A stretch of 64,000 bases of DNA from an uncultured Bacteroidales bacterium (GTDB lineage Bacteria > Bacteroidota > Bacteroidia > Bacteroidales > UBA932): contig CAKVAS010000003.1 in the NCBI GenBank assembly GCA_934725015.1, positions 186,001 to 250,000 on the forward strand, in the 5' to 3' direction. Positions 19,301 to 27,696 of this stretch are shown piece by piece. The position numbers and the translations under genes are program-made. Position 1 is the first letter of the stretch; each line of letters starts with the position of its first letter. Under the pieces are notes generated by a model that ran no database searches, was not told where the DNA came from, and saw only the letters and a program-made list of their open reading frames with translations.

Positions 19301-19835
19301 TCCTGCCCCTGACTATGACCTCGGCATCCGTGAAGCCCATGAATGAAGCCACAAGTCTCTCATTCACAGCCACGTCAATGCTGAAATTTCCGTCAATGTC
19401 CGCCACTGTTCCGGCTCCGGGACGACCCTTGACCATGATTCCGGCCCCGAGCAGCGGCTCCCCGTCAGCGGACTTCACGGTGCCCTTCAGGGTGAAGCGG
19501 CCGTCCGATTTGTCCTCAGCCACGGTACGGTTCTCGGAAACGACCACGGTACGGCCGCTGACGCTGACCGACACCGGCTGCCCCTCGAAGACCTTTTTCA
19601 CGGCGGTTTCCACATCAACGTCCGTCACCGACACGGAGACCCGCCTCTCCATGTCTATCCCCGACGACTTAACGACGACTGAATATCCATAACTGGACTG
19701 GATTTCAGCGATTACCCTCGACACCGTGGCATTGCGCATATTAAGCGTTATGCTCTGGGCGGAAGCCAGCGCACACGACAGAACGGCTGCGGCCAACAAT
19801 GTGATGAGGGTCCTGATAAAGAATTTCAGGTTCAT
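16323..19835 (-). CDS. SusC/RagA-family TonB-dependent transporter with STN signalling domain
   Basis: 1170 residues, longer than the other two SusC proteins here because it carries an N-terminal STN (secretin/TonB short) domain at about 28-100 (TVSRVIAEIQSSYGYSVVV, then VETAVKKVFEGQPV). STN domains contact FecR-type anti-sigma factors in the periplasm. Next come the carboxypeptidase-regulatory-like domain (about 113-200), ETVVIGYGTQ, the plug (PLILIDGV, VLKDASASAVYGARAG) and a barrel ending LDITF. The start overlaps the stop of the FecR gene by 4 bp (translational coupling), so ligand capture, anti-sigma release and expression form one circuit. Confidence 0.96.
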   Translation of the reverse strand: MNLKFFIRTLITLLAAAVLSCALASAQSITLNMRNATVSRVIAEIQSSYGYSVVVKSSGIDMERRVSVSVTDVDVETAVKKVFEGQPVSVSVSGRTVVVSENRTVAEDKSDGRFTLKGTVKSADGEPLLGAGIMVKGRPGAGTVADIDGNFSIDVAVNERLVASFMGFTDAEVIVRGRTPLDIVLSPDNEFLAETVVIGYGTQKKVNLTGAVAVVDGDNLRNRNAASVGEMLQGAMPNVTVKTSGRAGDETTVNIRGVTSIASSTGPLILIDGVEGDLRDVNPNDIESISVLKDASASAVYGARAGFGVVLVTTKNPSGEKINVSYNGKFTFGTATVSTDFETRGYYSAYINDMFFRTYQGTPYTTYTAEDYHELWIRRNDKVEDPSRPWVVEKGGVYKYYGNFDWYNYMFNNTRPTHDHNLSVSGSAGRVNFLVSGNFYDQTGAKAIKPDHYTHYTFRTKIGVKVTDWLEITNNTNWSSRKQSFPGSSSSFGSYFSNAWKHGLASIVPINPDGTYVYYSSTSPTYTVTDGAHAIAEYGKHDMTDKNTELRTTFEAVIRPVRQFEIRANYSYTDLMYYAFNRFVDVPYSRIPGKVLYMSASSDVAKDRIQESYNTTRRNVFNAYATYGDIFGGKHDFKAMAGVNYEYKYYKKNYMRRYDLLSEEISDFNIAVGDNIYTRGGQDDYAVLGFFYRLNYAYADRYLVETSGRYDGSSRFAKGRRFGFFPSFSLGWRISEEPFFRNAKGVVNNLKLRYSYGSLGNQSAVGYYDYIQTITTSGQLNYRFGEGQKVYYADESAPNASDISWEKIYTNNIGLDLSMFRGRLNFSADAYIRDTKDMIMQSQALPSTYGATAPKNNSADLRTYGYEFTVSWNDSFALAGDDFSYGVSFGLGDNVSYVTKYDNPNKTLASPYVGQKLGDIWGYRIGGLFATNADAMAYQVDQSAVNDMINTEIVDNGLHAGDLKFLDLDGNGKIEPTTSADDIKDMVIIGNSLPRYNFSGTVNLGWKGIDFSIMLQGIGRQNMYPSTEDLAFWGPYSRPYVSFIPKDFMSKVWSESNPDAYFPRPRGYVALKSNRELGAVNDRYLQNVGYCRLKNLTIGYTLPKKWLERMRMTKFRIYFSGENLATVTALKSRYIDPEQASSSLSWKNGRGAGMVYPYAKTFTFGLDITF

Positions 19836-20797
19836 CTTGCAGTTAGTTTAATTTTGTTATTATTGTGGGTAATCCTGAAATGCCTCTCGACATTGAGGGC
19901 ATTCAGTATCTCATCGAGATTCTCACCGTTTATGAACGACGCGTAGTATTTCTCCCCGGCGATGCCGTCCTCAACGGAAACATCCACCCTGAAGCGGCGC
20001 GACAGCGTGCCCGCAATCTCTGACAGCGTGGCATCCACGAACTGCAGGCCGTCCACGTCAAGGACACGCTCATAGCTGTTGACATCGAAGCGCAGACGTC
20101 TCACGCTTCCGTTTTCCTTGTCATAGCGGATGATGTCGCCCGGAGCGACCATCACGGATGTCCCGTCGGAATGCATGGACAGCTCGACCGAGCCGTTGAG
20201 AAGGGCCACCTCATCACTGCCGGCGTCCATAAAAGACGACACATGGAAGCGTGTTCCATGGACAATCACGTCCATATTGTCGGAAACGGCGACAAATTTC
20301 TTTTCCGAATCTTTCGTGACGTCAAACAGAACGTCGCCGCTGATGAAGACCTTCCTTCCGGAAGAGGTGAACCGGTCCGGATATATGAGACGGCTGCACG
20401 GACCGAGCTTTACTGAGGTGCCGTCAGGAAGTTCCACGGAGGCGTTCTCGGCGTATGCCGTTGACAGTTCGCTCCAGACCGCCTCCGGCTCGCCGCCGGT
20501 GCCGAGAGCCAGCCACAGGCACGCTGCCGCTACCGGGACAAGCAGGGCGGCGGCAATGTCCGTGACAATACGCAGCACGCGGCGCGGCTTCCGCTTTCCG
20601 CCCCGGATGCCGGTCCGCTCCGCGAATTCCGCGAATGCGGCCGCGCCTTCCGCAGCGTCCTTCCCGGACAGCTCGTCCTCCGCCTGCCTGAGCAGCTCGT
20701 TAAGAACCACATCTGCCTGCGTGGTATCCTCATTCTCCAGAAGCCAGTCCTGGAATTCATTGTTCTTATTGTTGTTCTTCGAGTCCATAACACACAA
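19832..20797 (-). CDS. FecR-family anti-sigma factor
   Basis: About 318-321 residues; the Met three codons in (MDSKNN, 20788) is as good a start. The cytoplasmic N-terminal part (1-75) would hold the sigma factor. One membrane helix (about 77-100, AALLVPVAAACLWLAL) follows, then the periplasmic FecR domain (about 115-195, with ELPDGTSVKLGP and VFISGDVLFDV) and a C-terminal DUF4974-like segment (LQFVDATLSEIAGTLSRRF). In Bacteroides this type of protein couples a SusC STN domain to an ECF sigma factor. It lies between the sigma gene and the STN-SusC gene. Confidence 0.95.
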   Translation of the reverse strand: MCVMDSKNNNKNNEFQDWLLENEDTTQADVVLNELLRQAEDELSGKDAAEGAAAFAEFAERTGIRGGKRKPRRVLRIVTDIAAALLVPVAAACLWLALGTGGEPEAVWSELSTAYAENASVELPDGTSVKLGPCSRLIYPDRFTSSGRKVFISGDVLFDVTKDSEKKFVAVSDNMDVIVHGTRFHVSSFMDAGSDEVALLNGSVELSMHSDGTSVMVAPGDIIRYDKENGSVRRLRFDVNSYERVLDVDGLQFVDATLSEIAGTLSRRFRVDVSVEDGIAGEKYYASFINGENLDEILNALNVERHFRITHNNNKIKLTAR

Positions 20798-20902
20798 TGA
20801 ACTCGCAAAGGGAGAGAATCCCCCAATCGGAAATGAAGTTTTTTCAGAGATTGCCTAAAGAGCCCCGAAATCTTTGAGACACGGGAACAAGATAAGCCGT
20901 TC

Positions 20903-21432
20903 CTATGAATGCACCTTGTTCTTCAGCTCAGCGAGCGCAAGCGTGACATGGCGTTCGACCGTCTTCTCGGACAGGCCAAGTTCCTCGGATATGGAGCGGT
21001 TTGTACCCCCCCCAGTTTCAAGTCGATCACCGTCCGGCGCTGCTGCGGGAGTTCCTTCACGGCCTCGTCAAGAAGTTCCCTCCGCTCATTGATGAGCAGT
21101 TCCTCCTCCACTGAAAGACCCGCCCTGTCCGCGGCCGGAGATTTCTCCACAGGAATGAAAGACTTGCGGTCCCGCAGAAATGTGAAGGCGGAGTTTCGCG
21201 CAATCACATAAAGCAGCCTCTCCACCGGCGAGTCCGGCTCAAGCCTCCCCCGGTTGTTCCAGAGCTTCATAAAAACATCCTGCACGATGTCCTTCGCCGC
21301 AGTCATGTCGCCGACAATCTTGCCAACAAAACGCACATAGACAGCATAGTAACGGACAAAGAGACGACGCCACGCCTCGGCATCGCCACTCTTCAGTCCA
21401 TTAACAAGTTCCCTGTCTTCCGCTTTTTTCAT
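20903..21432 (-). CDS. ECF sigma-70 factor, frameshifted at a G8 tract
   Basis: The reading frame from 21432 gives 169 residues ending at 20923. Region 2 is intact (AWRRLFVRYYAVYVRFVG, then DIVQDVFMKLW), and region 4 begins with LPQQRRTVIDLKL. At a run of eight G (plus-strand C8, 21006-21013) the frame leaves the family: the tail becomes GGVQTAPYPRN and ends. With one more G, or two fewer, the frame continues as NRSISEELGLSEKTVERHV and ends at 20903 as a normal 175-176 residue sigma factor with its helix-turn-helix. As written, the protein should not recognise the -35 element. Whether this is phase variation, ribosomal slippage or a sequence error cannot be told from one copy. Confidence 0.9.
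21006..21013. repeat. C8/G8 homopolymer breaking the ECF sigma gene
   Basis: Eight C on the plus strand, just before the region 4 helix-turn-helix. Nine or six would restore the full frame. Homopolymers of this length are prone to slipped-strand mispairing and also to sequencing error. Confidence 0.9.
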
Positions 21433-21469
21433 CGTACTCAGACTTTCATCAGAAAAATTTTCACCGGCG

Positions 21470-21499
21470 CAAAGATAGGACTATTTTTTGTCTGTTCAA
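21470..21499 (-). promoter_or_regulatory. promoter of the ECF sigma gene
   Basis: On the minus strand TTG (21497-21499), 19 bp, then TATCTTTG (21470-21477): a full match to the Bacteroidota housekeeping promoter, about 40 bp before the sigma start. The -33 part touches the T-tract end of the rplQ terminator. Confidence 0.75.
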
Positions 21500-21539
21500 C
21501 AAAAAAATTCCCCCGAAATCCTTCCGGACTTCAGGGGAA
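21500..21539 (-). terminator. intrinsic terminator of the ribosomal protein operon
   Basis: On the minus strand a 14-bp stem (TTCCCCTGAAGTCC pairing with GGATTTCGGGGGAA, two G-U pairs) directly followed by seven T. It lies 24 bp after the rplQ stop codon. Confidence 0.85.
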
Positions 21540-21562
21540 CAGACTCTGTCAAAGAGTTCGGA

Positions 21563-22057
21563 CTATGCCTCAGCTGCAGGAGCTTCAGTTGCAGGAGCCT
21601 CGGCTGCCGGAGCGGCCTCGGTTGCCTCCGTCTTCTTGGCGCGGCTGCGGCGGGTGGTCTTCTTGGCCTCCTTCTTAGGAGTTGAAGCGAGAGCGGCCTC
21701 GTTGAAATCGACAAGCTCGATGATTGCGAGGTCGGCGCCGTCACCCTGACGGAAACCTGTCTTGAGAACCCTTGTGTATCCGCCCGGACGCTCAGCAATC
21801 TTAGGAGCCACGGTACGGAAGAGCTCCGTGACAGCCTCCTTGTTCTTGAGATAGCTGAAAACGGTACGGCGTGATGCGGTAGTATCGTCCTTTGACTTTG
21901 TGATGAGCGGTTCAACGTACATCTGCAAAGCCTTTGCCTTGGCTACAGTGGTCTGGATTCTCTTGTGGAGAATGAGAGAGGTGGCCATATTCGCGAGGAG
22001 AGCCTTGCGGTGACCGCTCTTGCGACCAAGGTGGTTGAAAGCCTTATTGTGTCTCAT
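21563..22057 (-). CDS. rplQ: 50S ribosomal protein L17
   Basis: 164 residues. The conserved core [33 protein letters not shown] start and the [15 protein letters not shown] segment are present; the cited core is split here only by the loop. After about residue 125 there is a low-complexity Lys/Arg then Ala/Glu/Pro/Thr-rich tail ([15 protein letters not shown]), longer than in E. coli L17 and common in Bacteroidota. It is the last gene of the operon, 3 bp after rpoA, before a strong terminator. Confidence 0.97.
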   Translation of the reverse strand: MRHNKAFNHLGRKSGHRKALLANMATSLILHKRIQTTVAKAKALQMYVEPLITKSKDDTTASRRTVFSYLKNKEAVTELFRTVAPKIAERPGGYTRVLKTGFRQGDGADLAIIELVDFNEAALASTPKKEAKKTTRRSRAKKTEATEAAPAAEAPATEAPAAEA

Positions 22058-22060
22058 ACT

Positions 22061-23068
22061 TTATACGTTCTTTTTCTTTTGTTCAATATTATACTTGGTA
22101 ACATCCATGCCGAATGAAAGCTTCATCTTGTCAACCAGAAGGTCGATTTCATTGAGCGACTTCCGTCCGAAGTTCCTGAACTTCATGAGTTCCGCCCTTG
22201 AGTAGGAGACAAGGTCGGCGAAGGTGTCGATGTCGGCGGCCTTCAGGCAGTTGTACGCCCTCACGGAAAGTCCCATGTCGGAGAGCTTGGTCAGAAGGAG
22301 ATGCCTCATGTGAAGCGACTCCTCGTCAAGTTCCTTGGTGTCCGACTCGATGGTGCTCTCAAGAGTGAGCTTCTTGTCGTCAGTGAACAGCTTGAAGTGA
22401 TAGATGAGGATGTTTGCAGCCTCCTGAAGAGCAGCGTTAGGAGTGATGGATCCGTCGGTCACAATCTCCAGGTTCAGCTTCTCGTAGTCGGTCTTCTGCT
22501 CCACACGCCAGTTCTCGACGGTCCAGTTCACGTTGCGGATAGGGGTGTAGATCGCATCCACCGGAATGGTTCCGATAGGAGTGTTCTCGTCCCTGTTCTC
22601 GTCAGCCGGAACAAAGCCGCGTCCCTTCGCAACCGTGAGAGAAATCTCAAGTTTCACGGACGGTTCGAGAGAGCAGATGTGAAGGTCAGGGTTCAACACC
22701 GTGAAAGAAGACAATCCTTTTGAGATTTCCTCAGCGGTAAACTCCTGCTTCCCGCTGATCACGATGTTTGCCACCTCTGAATCAACCGTATCGACCATTC
22801 TCTTGAAGCGTACCTGCTTGAGGTTCAGGATGATGTCCTGCATTCCCTCAACTACGCCCGGTATGGTGGCGAATTCCTGGTCAACCCCGGAAATCTTGAT
22901 TGAGTTGATAGCAAACCCCTCTAATGACGACAGGAGAATACGGCGGAGGGCGTTACCGATGGTCTGTCCGTAGCCAGGCTCAAGCGGCCTGAACTCGAAA
23001 CGACCCACGGTGTCGGTGCCTTCAAGCATAATCACCTTGTCCGGTTTCTGAAATGCTAAGATTGCCAT
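22061..23068 (-). CDS. rpoA: RNA polymerase alpha subunit
   Basis: 335 residues. The N-terminal assembly domain has [15 protein letters not shown] (about 40-55). The C-terminal domain has the helix-hairpin-helix segment [18 protein letters not shown] and [13 protein letters not shown] (about 265-310). It follows rpsD as in most bacteria and binds promoters and regulators as part of the core enzyme. Confidence 0.98.
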   Translation of the reverse strand: MAILAFQKPDKVIMLEGTDTVGRFEFRPLEPGYGQTIGNALRRILLSSLEGFAINSIKISGVDQEFATIPGVVEGMQDIILNLKQVRFKRMVDTVDSEVANIVISGKQEFTAEEISKGLSSFTVLNPDLHICSLEPSVKLEISLTVAKGRGFVPADENRDENTPIGTIPVDAIYTPIRNVNWTVENWRVEQKTDYEKLNLEIVTDGSITPNAALQEAANILIYHFKLFTDDKKLTLESTIESDTKELDEESLHMRHLLLTKLSDMGLSVRAYNCLKAADIDTFADLVSYSRAELMKFRNFGRKSLNEIDLLVDKMKLSFGMDVTKYNIEQKKKNV

Positions 23069-23092
23069 AATTGCTTTTTGGGTGTTTAATTA

Positions 23093-23695
23093 TTACTTGG
23101 AGTAAAGCTCGACGATAAGCTGCTCGTTGATGTTCTCGGGGATTTCCTCGCGTACGGGAACGTTGAGATACTTTCCGGTAAGCGCCTTTGCATCAAGCTC
23201 AAGCCATGAATACTTCGCGGCGGAAGCGACGCTGGCGGTGATTACCTCAAGGCTCTTTGACCTCTCGCGCACCGCAACCGTGTCTCCAGGCTTCACCGTA
23301 GCGGAAGGAATGTTGCAGACCTCGCCGTTGAGAGTGATGTGGCAGTGGAGCACGAGCTGCCTTGCGGCCGCCCTCGTAGGAGCGAAGCCGAGACGATACA
23401 CGATGTTGTCGAGACGTGACTCAAGGAGGAAGAGGAGGTTCTCACCCTTCTGTCCCTTCATGCGGGAAGCCTTCTCGTAAGTGTTGCGGAACTGCCTCTC
23501 AAGGACTCCGTAGGTGTATTTAACCTTCTGCTTCTCCTTGAGCTGAGTGCCGTACTCGGATTTCTTCTTGCGCTTGCTTGCGAGGCCGTGCTGTCCCGGA
23601 GGATAATTTCTCTTCTCAAAGTCCTTATCCGTCCCGTAAATCGGCTCGCCGAACTTACGCGCGATTTTAGTACTTGGTCCAGTATATCTTGCCAT
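23093..23695 (-). CDS. rpsD: 30S ribosomal protein S4
   Basis: 200 residues. Starts [17 protein letters not shown] and has the S4 RNA-binding segment [20 protein letters not shown] (about 92-111). It nucleates 30S assembly. The usual place between rpsK and rpoA is kept. Confidence 0.98.
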   Translation of the reverse strand: MARYTGPSTKIARKFGEPIYGTDKDFEKRNYPPGQHGLASKRKKKSEYGTQLKEKQKVKYTYGVLERQFRNTYEKASRMKGQKGENLLFLLESRLDNIVYRLGFAPTRAAARQLVLHCHITLNGEVCNIPSATVKPGDTVAVRERSKSLEVITASVASAAKYSWLELDAKALTGKYLNVPVREEIPENINEQLIVELYSK

Positions 23696-23723
23696 AGTAA
23701 TTCTTGCTTTAGATTGTTACACA

Positions 23724-24113
23724 TTAAACCTTACGACGTCCCTTAGGGCGGCAACCGTTGTGCGGCATAGGAGTGACGTCGATAATCTCTGTAACTTCGA
23801 TACCTGCACCGTGGATGGTTCTGATTGCGGACTCACGTCCTGCACCAGGGCCCTTGACATAAGCCTTTACCTTGCGGAGACCGAGGTCGTAAGCTGTCTT
23901 TGCACAATCCTCTGCGGCAACCTGAGCTGCGTAAGGAGTGTTCTTCTTGGATCCCCTGAAACCGCTCTTTCCGGCAGAGGACCAGCTGATCACCTGCCCG
24001 ACGCTGTTGGTCAGCGAGATGATCACATTGTTGAAGGTTGATGAAATATGAGCCTCGCCACAAGCGTCAACCTTTACAACTCTCTTTTTTGCTGTTGTTG
24101 TTTTCTTTGCCAT
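23724..24113 (-). CDS. rpsK: 30S ribosomal protein S11
   Basis: 129 residues. Typical features: [29 protein letters not shown], and the C-terminal [17 protein letters not shown] (each conserved in S11). It forms part of the 30S platform. The gene lies 10 bp after rpsM. Confidence 0.98.
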   Translation of the reverse strand: MAKKTTTAKKRVVKVDACGEAHISSTFNNVIISLTNSVGQVISWSSAGKSGFRGSKKNTPYAAQVAAEDCAKTAYDLGLRKVKAYVKGPGAGRESAIRTIHGAGIEVTEIIDVTPMPHNGCRPKGRRKV

Positions 24114-24123
24114 AATTCATCGA

Positions 24124-24501
24124 CTATTTGGTTGCCTTCTTCTTGTTGGCAACAGTTTTCTTCTTACCCTTTCTCGTACGGGCGTTGTTCTTGGTGCTCT
24201 GACCGCGGACAGGGAGTCCGAGACGGTGACGGATGCCACGGTAGCAACCGATATCCATCAGACGCTTGATGTTCATCTGGATGCTTGAACGGAGTTCACC
24301 CTCAATCTTGTACTCGTTGGAGATGACGCTGCGGATGCCCGCAACCTGCTCATCGTTCCAGTCACCGCACTTGATGTCATAATCGATGCCAAGCTCAGAA
24401 AGAATCTTCCTTGCTGTGCTGCGACCGATTCCGAAGATATAGGTCAGACCTATCTCTCCCCTCTTGTTGTTAGGTAAATCAACACCGGCTATTCTTGCCA
24501 T
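24124..24501 (-). CDS. rpsM: 30S ribosomal protein S13
   Basis: 125 residues. [17 protein letters not shown] start, [11 protein letters not shown] helix-hairpin-helix-like segment, and the basic tail [16 protein letters not shown]. It contacts the P-site tRNA and the large subunit. It begins the rpsM-rpsK-rpsD-rpoA-rplQ (alpha-type) part of the operon. Confidence 0.98.
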   Translation of the reverse strand: MARIAGVDLPNNKRGEIGLTYIFGIGRSTARKILSELGIDYDIKCGDWNDEQVAGIRSVISNEYKIEGELRSSIQMNIKRLMDIGCYRGIRHRLGLPVRGQSTKNNARTRKGKKKTVANKKKATK

Positions 24502-24539
24502 AATTATTCTTAATGCTTAAATTGTTAACAAATCAGTGA

Positions 24540-24656
24540 TTATCCCTGGCGCATCTTGAACTTCGGGTTCTTCTTGCAGATCACGTAGAGACGACCCTTA
24601 CGCTTGACGATCTTGCAGTCTTCGCTGCGCTTCTTTATGGATGTTTTAACTTTCAT
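24540..24656 (-). CDS. rpmJ: 50S ribosomal protein L36
   Basis: 38 residues, [15 protein letters not shown] start and [11 protein letters not shown] end. The Cys pattern is reduced: Cys at 14 and 33, while the other positions of the classic zinc-binding set are not seen, which suggests a zinc-free (C-minus) form. It lies between infA and rpsM, its normal place. Confidence 0.93.
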   Translation of the reverse strand: MKVKTSIKKRSEDCKIVKRKGRLYVICKKNPKFKMRQG

Positions 24657-24667
24657 AACTAATGATT

Positions 24668-24886
24668 TTATTTATATCTGAAAGAAATTCTTCCTTTTGA
24701 TAAATCATAAGGTGACATTTCGACTTTCACCTTGTCGCCGGGGAGAATCTTGATGTAGTTCATCCTCATCTTTCCGGAGATGTGGGCGATGATGACGTGA
24801 CCGTTCTCAAGCTCCACCTTGAACATCGCGTTCGGCAGAGTCTCGATGATGACGCCTTCCTGTTCGATTGCTGATTGCTTCGGCAT
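24668..24886 (-). CDS. infA: translation initiation factor IF-1
   Basis: 72 residues, the standard length. One S1-like OB fold: [19 protein letters not shown], then [18 protein letters not shown] and KVEMSPYDL (each conserved). It blocks the ribosomal A site during initiation. The gene is 11 bp downstream of map. Confidence 0.98.
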   Translation of the reverse strand: MPKQSAIEQEGVIIETLPNAMFKVELENGHVIIAHISGKMRMNYIKILPGDKVKVEMSPYDLSKGRISFRYK

Positions 24887-24897
24887 AAAATATCACA

Positions 24898-25671
24898 TTA
24901 AAATTTAACACTGTTCTCGATGTATTCAAAGGTCGAAAGCTGCTCTGCGTGACCCTTTCTGACAACAACCGTAAGCTCGTAATGAGCCGCGTTCCGGTGA
25001 TCCGACGTGTGGACAGCCCAACCATTTTTGTCCAAGTACACGTTTTTTGACCCTGCCGTAATCATCGGCTCGATACAGATGGTCATCCCGTTTCTCAGCT
25101 TAGGCCCGTGTCCCTGCCTTCCATAGTTAGGAATGCCCGGGGACTCGTGCATCCGAGTGCCTATTCCGTGGCCTTCAAGCTCACGGACGACACCGAAACC
25201 GAATGACTCCGCATACGACTGCACCGCGTGTCCTATATCGCCCACGCGCGCCCCGTCAACCGCCGCCGCAATGCCCCTGTAGAGGGATTCCTTCGTTACC
25301 CTGAGGAGTTCGGCGGTTTCGGCATCCACCTCCCCGACAGGGAAAGTGTAGGCCGAATCGCCGTTATAGCCTCTGTAGTAAGTTCCGCAATCCACGGAAA
25401 CGATGTCTCCTTCCTTAAGGACATAGTCGGACGGAAAACCGTGCACGACGACATCGTTTACGGACATGCAGAGCGCCGCCGGGAAACCGTCAAACCCGAG
25501 GAAGCTTGGTATAGCTCCGTTGTCGCGGATAAAAGTCTCGGCCACCCTATTCAACTCAAGAGTTGTCACACCAGGAGCGACCATCTTACCGACTTCCGCC
25601 AATGTCTTTGAAACGAGAATCGCGTTCTCGCGCATCAGCTCTATTTCTTCCTCTGTTTTCGGCGCAACCAT
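24898..25671 (-). CDS. map: methionine aminopeptidase, type I
   Basis: 257 residues. Removes the N-terminal Met from new proteins. The metal-binding residues can be placed: the Asp pair in VSVDCGTYYRGYNGDSAYTF (about 92-111), His in GHGIGTRMHE (about 165-174), and the late Glu in CIEPMI and in the AHYELTVVV segment. The gene sits between secY and infA, as in many Bacteroidota. Confidence 0.97.
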   Translation of the reverse strand: MVAPKTEEEIELMRENAILVSKTLAEVGKMVAPGVTTLELNRVAETFIRDNGAIPSFLGFDGFPAALCMSVNDVVVHGFPSDYVLKEGDIVSVDCGTYYRGYNGDSAYTFPVGEVDAETAELLRVTKESLYRGIAAAVDGARVGDIGHAVQSYAESFGFGVVRELEGHGIGTRMHESPGIPNYGRQGHGPKLRNGMTICIEPMITAGSKNVYLDKNGWAVHTSDHRNAAHYELTVVVRKGHAEQLSTFEYIENSVKF

Positions 25672-25692
25672 TTTCCAATGAACTTTATCGAA

Positions 25693-27030
25693 TTACATAC
25701 CTGAACGTCCTTTCAGACGACCGGTCTTCATCAGTCCGTCATAATGACGCATCAAAAGATAGCTTTCAATCTGCTGGAGAGTGTCAAGAACGACTCCGAC
25801 GAGAATCAGGAGGGAAGTACCTCCGTAGAAGCCCGCGAACTTGTTGTTGACTCCGAGCAACATCGCGAACGCCGGGAGGATAGCGATGGCGGCAAGGAAG
25901 ATTGAACCCGGGAGAGTCACCCTCGACATGATTGAGTCAAGGTACTCAACGGTCTTCTTGCCCGGCTTCACGCCCGGTATGAACCCGCCGTTCTTCCTCA
26001 TCTCCTCGGCCATCATAGTCGGGTTGACAGTCACGGCAGTGTAGAAATAGGTGAAGAGAATGACGAGAATCGCGAACACGAAGTTGTACCAGAATCCGGT
26101 GTAGTTGCTGAACACGGCAGCCAGTCCCCTCGTCGCGTCAAATCTCGAGAAGATGAGCGGGAAGAGCATCAGAGCCTGCGCGAAGATGATAGGCATCACG
26201 CCGGCCGCGTTGATCTTCATAGGGATGTACTGGCGGACACCGCCGTACTGTTTGTTTCCGACAACCCTCTTGGCATACTGAACTGGAACCTTCCTCACTG
26301 CCTGTACCAGCGCGATGGCCGCCACGAACACGAAGAAGAGAATCACGAGTTCAATGATGAGGAGAAGCGCACCTCCGAGAGACGTGCTGAACTTCGCTGA
26401 AATCTCGGCGCCGAGCGCGAACGGAAGGCGCGCGATGATTCCGACCATGATGATTAGGGAGATACCGTTGCCGATTCCTCGGTCAGTGATTCTCTCGCCG
26501 AGCCACATCACGAACATGGTGCCGCCGATGAGGATTACGGTCGAAACGAGGTTGAACCAGAAGTTCGACCAGCCGAGCTGATTGACAGCCACGAACGCGC
26601 TGGCAGGAACCTGCTGGTGAAGAGCGGCCATATAGGCAGGACCCTGGATGCAGAGAATCAATATGGTCAGATACCTTGTGTATTGATTCATCTTTCTCCG
26701 TCCGCTTTCGCCCTCCATCTGCATCTTGCGGAAGTAAGGGACGAAAACACCAAGAAGCTGGATGACGATGGAGGCCGAGATGTACGGCATCACACCCAGC
26801 GCGAAGATTGAGGCGTTTCCGAACGCGCCGCCGGAGAACATGTCGAGGAGGCCTACGAGACCTTCCTGGGCGAAGTCCTGCATCTTGGCGAGCTGGGAAG
26901 CGTCTATGCCCGGAAGCACGATGAAGCTCCCGAGACGATAGACAAGGATGAGAAGCAGCGTGTAGCCGATTCTCTTCCTGAGCTCCTCAATCTTGAAGAT
27001 GTTCTTGATTGTCTGAATAAACTTCTTCAT
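25693..27030 (-). CDS. secY: protein translocase subunit SecY
   Basis: 445 residues with ten predicted membrane helices. It forms the inner-membrane channel for Sec export, used by the many secreted and lipoproteins in this window. Family segments: RLGSFIVLPGID (about 31-42), QYTRYLTILI, GIGNGISLIIM, and IPMKINAAGVMPIIFA (about 259-274). It is adjacent to rplO as in most bacteria. Confidence 0.98.
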   Translation of the reverse strand: MKKFIQTIKNIFKIEELRKRIGYTLLLILVYRLGSFIVLPGIDASQLAKMQDFAQEGLVGLLDMFSGGAFGNASIFALGVMPYISASIVIQLLGVFVPYFRKMQMEGESGRRKMNQYTRYLTILILCIQGPAYMAALHQQVPASAFVAVNQLGWSNFWFNLVSTVILIGGTMFVMWLGERITDRGIGNGISLIIMVGIIARLPFALGAEISAKFSTSLGGALLLIIELVILFFVFVAAIALVQAVRKVPVQYAKRVVGNKQYGGVRQYIPMKINAAGVMPIIFAQALMLFPLIFSRFDATRGLAAVFSNYTGFWYNFVFAILVILFTYFYTAVTVNPTMMAEEMRKNGGFIPGVKPGKKTVEYLDSIMSRVTLPGSIFLAAIAILPAFAMLLGVNNKFAGFYGGTSLLILVGVVLDTLQQIESYLLMRHYDGLMKTGRLKGRSGM

Positions 27031-27485
27031 TATTGCTGTTCAATTGTGTTAGCTTTTCCGCCGGCAGCCTCAATCTTCGCGACCGCGCTCTTTGAGAACG
27101 CGTGTGCGGTGACCTCGACCTTGGCATTGAGTTCGCCGTTGCCGAGAATCTTCACGAGATCGTTCTTTCCGACATATCCGGCGTCCCTGAGGGTGTCAAG
27201 CGTGATGACCTCAATCTTGTTCTCCTCGGCGATTGCCTGAAGGACAGCAACATTGATTGCCTTGTACTCAACACGGGTAGGGTTGGTGAATCCGAACTTC
27301 GGGAGACGACGCTGGATAGGCATCTGACCGCCCTCGAATCCGTTCTTGCGAGAGTAGCCCGAACGAGCCTGAGCGCCCTTGTGGCCACGGGTTGATGTTC
27401 CGCCGTGTCCTGAACCCTCACCGCGTCCGATTCTCTTCTCTCTTCCCTTGGAACCTTTTGCAGGTGTCAAATTATTCAATTTCAT
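27030..27485 (-). CDS. rplO: 50S ribosomal protein L15
   Basis: About 151 residues from MKLNNLTPAKGSKGREK; an ATG five codons earlier would not match family starts. The Gly-rich N-terminal region (GRGEGSGHGG, then GHKGAQARSG) and PIQRRLPKFGF are typical. The stop overlaps the secY start by one base. Confidence 0.97.
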   Translation of the reverse strand: MKLNNLTPAKGSKGREKRIGRGEGSGHGGTSTRGHKGAQARSGYSRKNGFEGGQMPIQRRLPKFGFTNPTRVEYKAINVAVLQAIAEENKIEVITLDTLRDAGYVGKNDLVKILGNGELNAKVEVTAHAFSKSAVAKIEAAGGKANTIEQQ

Positions 27486-27500
27486 ATTCTGTCCCTCCAA

Positions 27501-27683
27501 TTATTTTACTTCCTCAACCGTAACAAGATGAAGAACCTTCTCAAGCATTCCCTTGGTCACAGGGGTGAGCTCGACTTCAACGGTCTGGTGGAGCCTGTGG
27601 ATTCCGAGTGACGCGAGGTTCGCAATCTGCCTCTTCGTAGCACCGCTCCTGCTCTTAGTCTGAGTAATCTTTACTTTTGCCAT
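27501..27683 (-). CDS. rpmD: 50S ribosomal protein L30
   Basis: 60 residues, normal for L30. KVKITQTKSRSG start and SLGIHRLHQTVE segment are typical. It lies between rpsE and rplO as in the standard spc order. Confidence 0.97.
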   Translation of the reverse strand: MAKVKITQTKSRSGATKRQIANLASLGIHRLHQTVEVELTPVTKGMLEKVLHLVTVEEVK

Positions 27684-27696
27684 AGTTCAGTCCTCC

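Noticed and set aside
20903..20922. treating the ECF sigma gene as a plain pseudogene
   Set aside because: Only one frame change at a homopolymer separates it from a full-length gene, and the promoter and downstream genes are intact; decay would be expected to show more damage.
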